Source: Dysidea avara
Lineage: Eukaryota > Porifera > Demospongiae > Dictyoceratida > Dysideidae
Reading direction: 5' to 3'
Assembly (NCBI RefSeq): GCF_963678975.1
Contig: NC_089273.1
Span: forward strand, 26,603,073-26,667,072
Length of the DNA stretch: 64,000 bases
The position numbers and the translations under genes are program-made. Of this stretch, positions 24,666-35,787 are shown piece by piece. Position 1 is the stretch's first letter. Each line of letters opens with the position of its first letter. Under the pieces are notes generated by a model. The model was not told the DNA's origin. It worked only from the letters and a program-made list of their open reading frames with translations, and ran no database searches.

Positions 24666-25248
24666 CATAGATAGTCAAAGTACCCCTGTCAGACATCACT
24701 GATAATGATCCACTCCTTACAGTACACACATAGCTACCAGCATCACTTCTCATTACATTAGGAATTGTTAGTATACTAGTGTTACCAGTTGATGTTGATT
24801 GACCTGTAACATCACTACCAGCATGAGTCCATGAGAATGTCACACCAGATGATACTGATGATGTACATGTCAAACTAACTGTTGATCCAACAGGTATTAG
24901 TCTGTTTTGCGGATCAGTGATAATTTCTAATATGTACACATGCATTAAAAATAATATTGTGAATATATTTTTTATTAGTTTACTTACCCAAAATAGCAAC
25001 AGTAGCAATGCTTGAAAATGTTGTACCAGCGTCATTAGACACAACACACCTGAACTGTCCTGTCTCTTCTAAACTTGTCACGTAATGTGTCTGGCTATAA
25101 CTAATAGGAATCCATCCTTCTCCATCAGTGCGTCTAGTTTGCCACTGATATCTAAGTATTCCTGTACCAGTTCCCTCACAGTTCAGAGTAACTCTCATAC
25201 CACGAATTGTCAAATGATTGGTGGGGTGAGTGATGATAGTGGGTCGAC
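24666..25248 (-). CDS. Two immunoglobulin-domain exons of a partial gene
   Basis: Exons on the - strand are 25248-24988 (261 nt) and 24926-24666 (261 nt), split by a 61-bp intron with GTAAGT donor and TTAG acceptor. All boundaries are phase 1. The first exon encodes an Ig domain with LNCEG, a YQWQT core Trp and FRCVVSNDAG. The second has SLTCTSS, FSWTHAG and DAGSYVC. The second exon is nearly identical in protein to exon 3850-3590, and the first is clearly related to 4177-3911, so the pair is a duplicated module. The last exon ends in a GTAAGT donor and the first begins at a CTACAG acceptor, so the gene continues both ways. Likely extracellular or receptor protein; identity unknown. Confidence 0.8.
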
Positions 25249-25261
25249 CTGTAGATATTTG

Positions 25262-25415
25262 TATAGGTTATTGCACAAATCCAGGTATCTTCGCTATTTT
25301 ATATACCTGAAGAATGGCACAATAATCACCAAGGGTGCAGCCCAAGATGGTTATTGTGCCATTATGAAGGTCTCTAAAACAACAAAGATACCATTGATTT
25401 GTGCAATAACCCAAT
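25262..25415. repeat. Inverted-repeat mini-element in the Ig intron
   Basis: GGTTATTGCACAAATC near 25266 is inverted at about 25395-25411. A second nested pair, TGGCACAATAATCACC near 25314 and GGTTATTGTGCCA near 25351, gives a foldback of about 150 bp directly upstream of the Ig exon acceptor. Confidence 0.8.
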
Positions 25416-25419
25416 TTAG

Positions 25420-26370
25420 TCTATGGCTCATGCGGCCTTGGTCACTGCTTTCCAGCTATGGCTTCCTGGTTAAATTAGTGCAAAAATAACTCACTAACAG
25501 GCTTCTTACATAAATTTAATTTTCTTTACGATCCACCAATGGTTTCTAACAACACCTTTACAATCTAGCAACAATTTCTGATGAGTGTTTTGACTGGAAT
25601 CCAGCAAACCATGTGACAAAAAGACAGAAAATTTGTCACGGGTATCTAACCAGTTTAGATATCCACCCGCAGGTTTCCATTGGGTTTTAAATGTATATAC
25701 CTCATTATATGTAGACTAAACTTCAAAGTACACTATGCATGCCATAGTCTGATTTGTGTTAATATAATTATGCCATGCTACACTGTAGTAGCACACAATG
25801 ATGCTGAGAACTTAGAAGAAACAAGTGGCAGATACAATACAATGATGTTATTAGAATAGCTATGCAATATGCAAGGGTAATTTTGTTGCATGCATTAATA
25901 TTACTCATGTGTTATTAATAACAAACAACAATGATAATATTGATGACATTTTCATATCATTATTAGAATTCGTTATAAGTGTTTTACTGTTATTAACATG
26001 TTACCTACATGACACAACAGAAAGTACTGGCATGAGCATGTATGTAACACAAACATGTGGTTATGCATACAACTCATGCAGGACACATGAATACCAATTT
26101 TACAATAAAATTATATTTAATGCAATAAAAGAGCATGCCCTACACAAACCACCCTTCCACCACACCAAGCTCTATTCACAAAACTTCACATGATAACTAC
26201 ATAGAAACATCACTTCACTTGATCAACATACATGTATATACATACAACTCTTTTGGGGAGGTAGGGCAACCGAGGTGAGGTGTATATTGCTTGAAAGGGG
26301 GCAAAGTGTGTTATCACTGATGCAAACCATATTTAGTGCCATCTTTGATGTAACTTGATATCGACATTAA
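25420..26370. other. No gene recognised
   Basis: AT-rich spacer. The 94-codon frame at 25909-26193 on the + strand has low-complexity composition and no motif. Confidence 0.35.
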
Positions 26371-26374
26371 TAAC

Positions 26375-26840
26375 GCCCAACAGTACCTACACCCAACAGT
26401 GCTTACGCCCAACAGTACCAATGCCCAAAGGTGCCTATGCCTAATTGTAGCCACACCCAGCGGTGCATGCACCCACCAGTACTTACAGCCCACAGTACCT
26501 ACACCCAACATTACAACACTTTAGCATTACCAACATTTAGTCGCAGCACACACTACAAACATTCAGTCACAACAAACATTACAAACATTCGTTCACAACA
26601 AACACTACCAACATTTAATCGCAACAAATACTACAAACATATAGTCGCAACAAACATTACGAATATTCAGTCGTAACATACACACATCACTACAAATAAT
26701 CACATGTAATCACAACACATAACCACATTTAGTTACAACAAACATCGTACATATAATCGCAACATATAAGCACGTATAATCGCAACACATAACCCCATTT
26801 AGGCACGTTTAGTTGCAGCAACCATAACCATAGTTTGAAC
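26375..26840. repeat. Two adjoining degenerate tandem arrays
   Basis: About 26375-26510 holds units of about 18 bp built on CCCAACAGTACCTACA. From about 26520 to 26690 the period changes to about 26 bp, built on ACTACAAACATTCAGTCACA, fading to single CGCAACA-containing units by 26840. Confidence 0.8.
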
Positions 26841-27849
26841 ATGGTATTTAATGGTGGATTGCAATAGTGATAACACACGCATCTTTGGACTATATTAGGT
26901 GTCACCTAAGTTGCGTCCAATTCCCCCAAAGTAGTTGTTCATAATGGTACGAAAATATAACACATAATGAGGTATTTTTCTGTGGAACTAATAAGTGACA
27001 TCTATGTATCAAAATTGGACTATTTCAGTATCACTGCCATACACATACAATAGGGAAGCATGCACTGGATACAACGACACAAGTAATGGAATTCAATTCT
27101 GTCATTGTCTTTAACTCTGATTTACCATGCCACTTGTTACTGGTAGATTATTACTATGTTATACTGACTGCCACCTGTGATGATAAATACCCTAATAACC
27201 ATGCATTTCATAATCAATGAATGATGTAATGTATATAATAATGGTACGATCCCTATGTATCTGTATATATTATCACAGCGGTTGTGTTGATACCACAAAG
27301 GATGTCTACCACTACCAGGATGAGTCAACAAGCTGTGCTGCTACCCCATTGAAATAGCTCCTACTGTACTGATGATGAGATATGATGACAAATAAAATCC
27401 CATTTACTATGGCTATGGGACATGTCTAACCATAGATATGTGACATGTTATGTGTGAATTTAACGTAGCTTCTGATGATATACTATATACCCTGTATTGT
27501 ACAATGAAACTACATGACTAATTTCAGCGGCTGTAACAATATGTACATGAACACACACTATAGGTTAATGCACAACATGAAATATGTGTGAATGTGCATG
27601 ACAATAGCAAGCACTACAAATTAAATATGAGACATTAAAATAAAAGTGCTAGTGCCATGTGATTATGCTGCTGTACCATGTGATAATGTGTGCTGATGAC
27701 ACGTCGGAACAATGCACAGTATAAAGTATTTGAATTTAAGAAATGTCAGTGATTATTAGGGATCTTCTTAAAGCGCATTCAAGTACAATAAGGGCATTAG
27801 TGATTATCAAGGTTCCAAGGGATGGTTTCTTTTGGTATGTTGGTTCGTG
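26841..27849. other. No gene recognised
   Basis: AT-rich spacer between the tandem arrays and the recombinase pseudogene. It might include the 3' flank of the recombinase element; no terminal repeat was found. Confidence 0.35.
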
Positions 27850-29771
27850 CCAAAATGATTGGTATCGTTCTGATCAAAGCTGTGGGAGTCTGCACATAAG
27901 TCAGATAAGCATCACTGTTCCACCGATCCAGTGTCTTGATGAGTCAAGGGTAGACCCGCTGCTGCTGAGGTGGTTGCTGCACCTATCCTGAAGCTGTGTG
28001 TGCAATAAAGCTGTGGATTGCAACCGGCTTGTTGTAGTAATTGTCTGAGTGTTTTGGATAGCTGAAGCCTAGTTAATGGATTGAATTTTCCTGCTGAGAA
28101 TAGTGGTCCAGTTTGCTGATGTAAAGGGATCATAGTTGCAAACTGTTGGAATACCTTGACAGGACAAGCTGAAGTTCCTGTTGGTGCGAGGTTTAGAACA
28201 TGGTCTTTATGAAAGGGATCTGTTTTGGATTGCCTGATGGTTACTGATGTATTTTGAGGGGTGAATTGGATGTCTAACCACTGTAGTGATGAACTAGTAA
28301 ACTCACTCACATGAAGGAAGCCATAAAAGGCTATTGTAAATGTTGCCCAAAGAAGGCGCTGTTCCAGAAGTGGAAGGTTGCTGGTACGAAGTTGATGTTT
28401 AAGTGAGTGAAGTACTGCAATAGTAATGAGTAAACGATGGCAGGATGATTCATCTTGTAGATGACGTACACCTCTAATTTTAAACTGAAGAGGCTCATTA
28501 TCAGTTGGATCTGGATGTCCTCTTTCTAGAAGGGCCAAGCGTATTCCCGCTAAATATACTTTGATGGTTTTATAGGATGCATGCACTGCTAAGTGAGCAC
28601 AAAAGAACTGGAGTGTTAAGAAGGAAGCAGGGTAAGGAGAGATGTTGTAGGTGGTACAGAAATTTAGGAATGAGGTTTCTCCGGATTTGTAAGTGCGTCT
28701 AGTCGATGGTGCTACGCTGAGGTAAATAAGTTGATGGAAGGTTGAACAAAGGATGGGGTTGGCCATGCAGGGATGTGATCTGGATTCCGGTGAGCAGATG
28801 GTGCCAGTGCTTGGAATCTGTTGACCTGCTAGGATTCGAGTGCATAGGTGTGCTGGTACAGGAGGGATTAGAGGAGGGGGGTGTGTAGTTCCAAGAACAG
28901 CTGGTTCTTGAATGTGTGGTTCTACCTACTGGTTGAGGCTACCCGAAGATGGCTGGATTGCAGGACATGACATGAAGCTTCAGAAAGTCTAACCTCTTGT
29001 TCACTGATAGGTAAGTTGAGGTTGTATGTTGTGCTGGGAGTTGGGATTGTTGCAGAAGTAGGGATTGTCATTTGTGAATGAGCAGCTGGTGGTGCTGGGG
29101 TAGGGATGGTGACATGTGATTGAGTTAGTTGTGTGCCACTGGAAATCGCTCAAATTAGCATGTTGGTAAGTTGTTGTTGATGGAGGAGCTCTTGGTTGTT
29201 GGCTGAGGACTGAGGAGATAAGTTGGGGCCTGCTGCTGGTTTAGAGGTGTTGGTCACTGTTGTTGCAGATGTAGGGATGATGAGTTGTGCTGGTGGAGTA
29301 GTGCTAGCAATGGTGATCTGTGGCCTTAGATATTTGGGTGCCACCAGAGATTGCTTGAAGTAACAGGTTTGTAAGCTGTGGTTGTGGGAGCTGCTGTAGG
29401 TATGATGAAAGTAGACAAAGCGACTCAATGTTGGTCGTTGCAGCCGTGGCGTTGATGTGACTGGCAGTTGTTTTGGAATGTTGGGATGTCACTGTGGGAG
29501 CCACATCAGAAGCCTGACCAGTGATAGTTGGAGTGCCATCAGCGATCTGTGTTGATTAGTTACCCTGCAGTTTCAAAGCGTCATGGAGGTGTTGTGATAA
29601 CACGACCTTATTTCCCATATGGCGTAGGTTTCTGGACTTCAATTCTTGTTGTAATGCTGCTACGGCGAGGGATCTAAGTTGCGTCAATGAAGCCAATGGT
29701 CAAGTTGATGGGGTATCAGGGTCAAAGGTTGCCTGCGAATCAGCTCTAGTGACTCGACGAGTTTTCGGCAT
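27850..29771 (-). pseudogene. Degenerate SAP-domain / tyrosine recombinase gene (Crypton- or DIRS-like)
   Basis: From an ATG at 29771 the - strand reads a short basic start (PKTRRVTRADS), an in-frame stop, then a SAP-like DNA-binding helix pair (SLAVAALQQELKSRN with MGNKVVLSQHLHDAL) at about 29700-29575, then a Gln/Ser/Thr/Pro-rich linker broken by frameshifts (29500-29150). The long frame 28766-27912 is a tyrosine recombinase: a core-binding N-terminal helical region (SVAPSTRRTYKSGE, FLTLQFFCAHLA), then the catalytic domain with GFLHVSEF, RQSKTDPF and THSFRIGAATTSAAAGL. The first catalytic arginine, expected in GFLRVSEF, is His (CAT). A frameshift just after AAGLP moves the C-terminus, with RWNSDAYLTYV and the nucleophile Tyr, into another frame (about 27930-27890). 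The gene is therefore dead in at least three ways. No reverse transcriptase lies nearby, which favours a Crypton-like DNA element over DIRS; that is inference. Confidence 0.8.
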
Positions 29772-30612
29772 TATCAATAGTTGTGTAAGTAATTGTTTAT
29801 AGCACTAACAGGATCGTTGCTGAGTTACTGCAAGTTGATTGGTAGCTATAGATTTAGGACAAGCAGAGGTGATATAGCTAGTGGGCCTACTAGTGTCACT
29901 GTCACACCAAGTTGATAGTTAAATAGTGCAATATAATATCAATAATTAAAACAGTTAGCTACACAGTGTTTGTGACTTAGCTGGTTTTGTAGCAGAGCGG
30001 TAGATTCCAAGTTGATGATGAGAGGTTTCACTGGTGTAGCGGATCGGTCACAGTTGACTGCTAAACTTTCTAGTTAGATCTCTAAGAGCTGAGGAACTGA
30101 AATCAAGCCCCAAACACACAGATGACACAAGTAGACAAATTATGGTAAACACAACTCAGTTCCACTAATATTATAATCATGGGGAATGTGGAATTCAATT
30201 ATGATGTGCACTTATGCAACCAGATGACAGATGGTGCTATAACTTGATCTCTACTCTTGATCCACCACTACAGGAAGCTAGCCGTTTGTTGTTGATGAAA
30301 AAACTCCATTTATTCTAGGTTACTTACTTTGATTTTATAATTATTTAGGAGTAGTTACTAAACTGAACAGTTGTATTTTCACCAATATCACTAACTACTT
30401 TAGTATTAATTATAGTGCTGTATTAAATTAAGTTATTAGTGAGTTCAAAGCAAGCTAGGGTTGAAGTGAGCAAAGCAAGTATCCCAGTGAAGCCGGGGAA
30501 AACCTAGCTTGCCTAGAATTAACCAAAAACTTGATTACATAAACCATCCTGAATTTACATTCCTGATGTAAGCAACCAGTTGATATGCTTGTGAATATCA
30601 AAGTAAGTAGTA
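29772..30612. other. No gene recognised
   Basis: Spacer between the recombinase start and composite copy C. No long frame, and no reverse transcriptase or RNase H motif was seen. Confidence 0.4.
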
Positions 30613-30930
30613 TCTAATCCAAACAGCCAAGCTGTAAAAAAAGAGTGTGACCCCCAAAAAGGCTATGGTGAAAGAAGATGTGAAATCTAAGGTGGCGGCC
30701 AAGAAATGGCTGTGATGGTAGGTTAATGGTAAAAATTTTAATAACGACAATTCAGGTGAATTTTGTGCCAGCACAAAAATTCACCTGAATTGTCGTTATT
30801 AAAATTTTTTACCATTAACCTACCATCACAGGCTGCCACCTTGGATTTCGCATATTTTTCACCATAGACTTTTTGGGGGCTGCACTCTTTTTTTACAGCT
30901 TGGCTGTTTTGGATTAGATTTCACTTCTTT
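30613..30930. repeat. Palindromic head, copy C
   Basis: Two arms of about 155 bp with CAGCCAAGCTGT, AAGGTGGCGG, TGATGGTAGGTTAATGGT and CGACAATTCAGGTGAATT meet near 30773. This should form a long hairpin in DNA or RNA. Confidence 0.9.
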
Positions 30931-31094
30931 TTGTATTTGCATACCCTAAAACCGGCCTATGGCTGGCTTTGAGGTTTTTTAACCAATCTTTTTTTCTTTA
31001 CCACAGGAAGAATAAAAGATGAAACAAATGTTGAATACTTTAAATATTTCTGATTTCATCAGTAATTACACATTTATATATGTAATACATATAT

Positions 31095-33075
31095 TTATTA
31101 CAGAACTCTCCATGGTGGTTTCTTTGTAACTGAATACTCTACAAGGTAACTTCTTCTAACTGATCTCTTTACAGGGTAAATTGTTTGTAGCTGAACGATC
31201 TACAAGGTAACTACTTCTAGCTGATCTCTCTACAGGGTGATTTTTTTTGTAGCTGAACTATCTACAAGGTAATTTCTTCCAGCTGATCTCGCTACAGGGT
31301 GATTTGTTTGTAGCTGAATTCTGTACAGGTGATTTGCTAACAGCTGAGCTCTTTACTGAATGGTTTCTTTGTAGCTGAACTCTCTACCAGGTAACTTCTT
31401 CTAACTAATCTTTCTATATGGAGATTTTTCTGTAGCTGAATTTTCTACAGGGTGATTTGTTTGTAGCTGAACTCTCTACAAGGTGACTTCTTATAGCTGA
31501 TCTTTCTACAGGGTGATTTGTTTGTAGCTGAACTCTCTACAAGGAAACATCTTCTAACTGAGCTCTGTACATGGTGAATTGTTTGTAGCTGAACTATCTA
31601 CAAGGTAACTTCTTCTAGCTGATCTCTCTACAGGATGATTTGTTTGTAGCTGAACTATCTACAAGGTAACTTCTTCTAACTGATTTCTCTATAGGGTGAT
31701 TTGTTTGTAGCTGAATTCTGTATAGGTGATTTGTTTGCAGCTGAGCTCTTTACAGAATGGTTTCTTTGTAGCTGAACTCTCTACAAGGTAACTTCTTCTT
31801 GTATCTACAGTGTCACTAGTTTGTAACTGATATCTCTACATGTTGGTTTCTTTGTAAGTGAACTATTTACCAGGTGACTTCTTCTAGCTGACACAGCAAA
31901 AAAATATGTATTTTTTTCTATGTGCCACCCTATCACAGGTGAAGCACATATAGTCATCCTTTTTGCTTTACATTTGTGCACTGTTCACATATGTAGTGAA
32001 GTTGCAAACATATATGTGCTACTGGAGGAAATGTGTTGAAATACCATTTCCATCACATGTGTTCATGATTTGCGTAGTTACAAATTTGACCTATTCTACA
32101 CATTTCCGCAAACACATATGTTGCAAATTTGACCTATTTTGCACGTGTGCTTAATATGCCATGGGTTTTTTTGCAGTGTGATGTTTCTACAGGGTGATTT
32201 GTTTGCAGCTGAACTCCCTACAAGAAAACTTCTTCTAACTGATCTCTGAACAGGGTGAATTGTTTGTAGCTGAACTCTCTACAAGGTAACTTCTTCCAGC
32301 TGATGGCTCTACAAGGTCACTAGTTTGTAGCTGAACACTCTACATGGTGGTTTCTTTGTAACTGAACTCCCTACAAGGTGACTTCTTCTAGCTGATCTCT
32401 CTACAGGGAGATTTGTTTGTAGCTGAATTCTATAAATGGTGGTTTCTTTGTAACTGAACTCTCTACAAGGTGGCTTCTTCTAGCTGATCTTTCTACATGG
32501 TGGTTTCTTTGTAACTGAACTCTCTACAAGGTGGCTTCTTCTAGCTGATCTTTCTACATGGTGGTTTCTTTGTAACTGAACTCTCTACAAGGTAACTTCT
32601 TCTGGCTGATCTCTCTAAAGGGAGATTTGTTTGTAGCTGAACTCTCTACAGGTGATCTGTTTGCAGCTGAACTATCTACATGATGGTTTCTTTGGAGCTG
32701 AACTCTCTACAAGGTAACTTCATCTAGCTGATCTCTCTACAGGGTGATTTGTTTGTAGCTGAACTCTCTTCAGGTGATTTGTTTGCAGCTAAATTCTCTA
32801 CATGATAGTTTCTTTGTAGCTGAACTCTCTACAAGGTAACTTCTTCTAGTTGAACTCTCTACAGGGCGATTTGTTTGTAGCTGAACTTTCTACATGGTGG
32901 TTTCTTTGTAGCTGAACTCTACAAGGTGATTTCTTGTAGCTGATCTCTCTAAAGGGAGATTTGTTTGTAGCTGAACTCTCTTCAGGTGATTTGTTTGCAG
33001 CTAAATTTTCTACAGGGTAAATTGTTTGTAGCTGATCTCTATACAGGTTACTTGTTTCTAACTGATCACTTGAAT
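31095..33075 (+). repeat. 31-bp minisatellite block, copy C
   Basis: Tandem 31-bp units GTAGCTGAACTCTCTACAAG plus GTAACTTCTTC or GTGATTTGTTT. Alternation of the two spacer types gives a loose 62-bp higher-order period. About 290 bp of different sequence is inserted at 31890-32180. Confidence 0.93.
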
Positions 33076-34082
33076 TCTCTTCACTATTAGGATGACTGCT
33101 CTATTAGAGTATCTCGATTTTGCACTTGCTACACCAAGTTGGATTTTTGTATTATAACTCCGTGGCTTTAAGTCTGATTCTTCTACACCATTGAAGAGCC
33201 TTTCTAAGATGATTACTCCATCTGTACAGCGATTTTCAAAGCATTAACCCAAGCGGTTTATCTGGTAAGCGTGGCAAGTAGTCGTTTTCTATTAGCTAAT
33301 CTCGATTGCGTAATTGTTACACACTGTTGGTTTTTTCATTGTATCTTCCTGTTTTTTAGCTCGATTTCTTCAAACCACAGAAGGTTTGAGGTTCAATAGT
33401 TAACCTATTCACCTACCGATTTTCAGCTTCTTCCCATACGTGGTTTACCTTGTAGACGTAACAACATATTGGTGTTATTTTTCGTGAATAATCCCTAATA
33501 ACCCTTTGCCTGTTTATCGTATTCCAGCCAAAGTTGGTACAGAGATGCGCCTTTATACCCCCTCCCCCTTCTGTGTGCCAAATTTGAAGGCAATCGGATA
33601 TTGCGTTGGCGTTTTATAGCGGTTTTTGTAAGTGTGCGAAAAGAGGAAGAAAAATAAGAAGAAACTAAGCCAATATTTGAAGTCACATATCTCGGAAGCG
33701 CTTGAAGCGATTTCGCTCAAATTTGGAATGTGGAGTACTGAAGTTGGAGGGAGTGTCCACAGGAAAAATCGTCTTGTTTCATCAAGGCAGCACAGAGCTA
33801 CTGAAGTGAGAAAATTGCATTTTCGTTCTACCTGTCAATATACTCACGGGTGTTGCGGGCAGGCTTCTTGGGCCGCACGACACACTACCGTGTGTCTTGG
33901 TGTTTCAATGTTCGCTTTTATTGTACATTTTTATGCTTCATCCTTCAGCTGCCTAATTACTGATATTCACCCTTTTAGCTACTACTGTTGTTAATAATTA
34001 TGCATAGGTAAGACACTAGGGGTTAGGGAGAGCACGTTAGCACTCCGTGAAATTAATGCTCACGTGATCTCACGCGACCTTA

Positions 34083-34090
34083 TGACGTCA
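34083..34090. promoter_or_regulatory. CRE-type palindrome TGACGTCA in a CpG-rich patch
   Basis: TGACGTCA lies in a CpG-rich stretch (34040-34150) with a nearby second half-site (TACGTCA) and CACGTGA. Such clusters occur in animal promoters, but no gene start is visible next to it, so function is uncertain. Confidence 0.3.
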
Positions 34091-34304
34091 CACACGTCCA
34101 CGTTGTGTGATACGTCATCGTCCGGGTGCATTCACTCCGGACTTGCAGCTCCAAGGCTACATCAAGTGTGAATTTCAGTGCATCGTTTTTATACCCCTCC
34201 TGGCTGAAATCGATGGTGGGTATCTATAAACAACGTCTTGAAAACGTTTTCAGACTGTACTAAACTTAGAAAAAAACTGAAAAGTCTCGAGCAAAAAAAA
34301 GTGA

Positions 34305-34376
34305 ACTATAGTAGGAATCGAACCTTCGACCACTTGATTTCAAGCCTCATGCACTACCGCTTCGCTACTGTGACTA
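34305..34376 (-). tRNA. tRNA-like sequence (degenerate, possibly SINE head)
   Basis: The - strand shows an A-box-like TAGCGAAGCGGTAGTGC, a CTTGAAA loop-like stretch and a B-box GGTTCGATTCC in correct order, with about 35 nt between the boxes. A T8 run follows about 20 nt downstream, which would act as a Pol III terminator. The anticodon and acceptor stems do not pair well. TGA (Ser) is the anticodon if the loop is read literally. A decayed tRNA or tRNA-derived SINE head is more likely than a working tRNA. Confidence 0.55.
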
Positions 34377-34434
34377 CTTGCATAATATTTACTAATTCTA
34401 GCTATAAAAATCTAACACTATTGAGCCCTAGTTC

Positions 34435-34630
34435 CCTAATCCTAACAGAATAGAAATGATTGCCTAACTCTTACCTTAACCCTACCTAGCAGATTATAAA
34501 TGATTGCCTAACTCTTACCCTAACCCTAACCTAACAGATTATAAAGATTGCCTAACTCTTACCCTAACCCTAACCTAACAGATTATAAAGATTGCCTAAC
34601 TCTTACCCTAACCCTAACCTAACTTTTACT
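34435..34630. repeat. Tandem 44-bp repeat containing telomere-like CCCTAACCCTAACC
   Basis: Four units each carry AGATTATAAAGATTGCCTAA followed by CTCTTACCCTAACCCTAACC. The CCCTAA words match the animal telomere hexamer (TTAGGG on the other strand), but only two to three per unit, so this is an interstitial mixed repeat and not a telomere. Confidence 0.85.
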
Positions 34631-35787
34631 ACCCGATGTGACATTAAAGCTAGTCTGTTCTCTAACCTCGAGACGAAACAGGCTCAGGAAAGTGTTCCTT
34701 CACTACCATCCTAATCTATAGACTAAATAAAAGACTAACCAGTCGTATGAACATCCGTACTGTATTCTGCGAGGCATTTCATCATTACCTCGTGGCCAGG
34801 AAGACCAGACTAATCACGTGATATAGATTACGGGATAATTTACGGTATGCTAATGTGCTTTCCCTAATGGTTACTGGTAAGACATGCAATGGGGGTTTAG
34901 AAAACCCGGACCGGACCGGACCATACCGGACCAGGTCAACTTCTTCAAGTAAGCCAATTCGCACAATAGCTACAATTCACGCAATAGCTAGCTATAACAT
35001 ACTCTGTTCACCTTGTAGCCACTACATAATTAGCTAGCTACGATGGCTCAGACTGCAACAGCGATCGCACACAAAACTTCATCCACAATAAAACAACCTA
35101 ACTAAGCTATTAAAATACTTTCTACTACATTTCACTACACAGTCGCTACAAAGCTACAAGCTCTTTCTGTTTTACTCAACTGTTACACACACTAGTATAT
35201 AATCGCACGAATTCATTAGATTCGTGATATATAAAGTGAAAGGAATTAAGATAACAGCAAACCTCTGAATTCATTTTGGTAGTGATGAATGAGTAATGGA
35301 GTATTTGCTACATGTCAAGGTAAGCTTTAAATAGAACAAAACCTTACTACTTCAGAAATCTCTATAAAGCTACCCTGCTTGGGCACTAGCTTACCTTTCT
35401 TAGCTTAGCCAGTCATCCATGACCATTCCTTTACATAAGTTCGAAGGTTTGCTGTTATCTTAGTTCCTTTCACTTTGTATAACACGATTCTAATAAATTC
35501 GGGCGGTCACTAGTGTGTGTAACAGTTGAGTACAGCAGAAAGAGCTTGTAGCGATTGTGTAGTGAAATGTAGTAGAAAGTATTTTAATAGCTTAGTTAGT
35601 TTGTGTTATCGTGGATGAAGTTTCGTGCGCGATCGCTGTTGCAGTCTGAGCCATTGTAGCTATATAATTATTTTCTTGGCAGAGTGGCTACAAGGTGAAG
35701 AGTGTATGTTATAGCTACCTATTGTGTGAATTGTATGTTATAGTTATTGTGTGAATTGACTTACTTGAAGAAGTTGACCTGGTCCGG

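Larger units (their letters stand above)
30613..33902 (+). mobile_element. Composite element copy C, most complete (about 3.3 kb)
   Basis: In order: palindromic head 30613-30930 (starts TCTAATCC); spacer 30931-31095 with TTCTTTTTGTATTTG and an AT-rich stretch; 31-bp minisatellite 31095-33075, interrupted at about 31890-32180 by unrelated sequence; the TCTATTAGAGTATCTCGATT motif at 33103; body to 33850; then CTTCTTGGGCCGCAC, hairpin GACACAC-TACC-GTGTGTC and CTTGG at the end. Frames such as 33632-33994 (+) lie in the body, which is GAAGAA-rich, and are not conserved. No transposase is encoded. The arrangement resembles Helentron-associated non-autonomous elements (central tandem repeats and 3' stem-loop); this is inference. 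Confidence 0.85.

Noticed and set aside
33632..33994. 120-codon open frame starting CEKRKKNKKK
   Set aside because: It falls in the composite-element body and tail. Its basic start is the purine run AAGAGGAAGAAAAATAAGAA, and it runs through the terminal hairpin.
34435..34630. True telomere
   Set aside because: Only two to three telomere words per 44-bp unit, with normal sequence on both sides.
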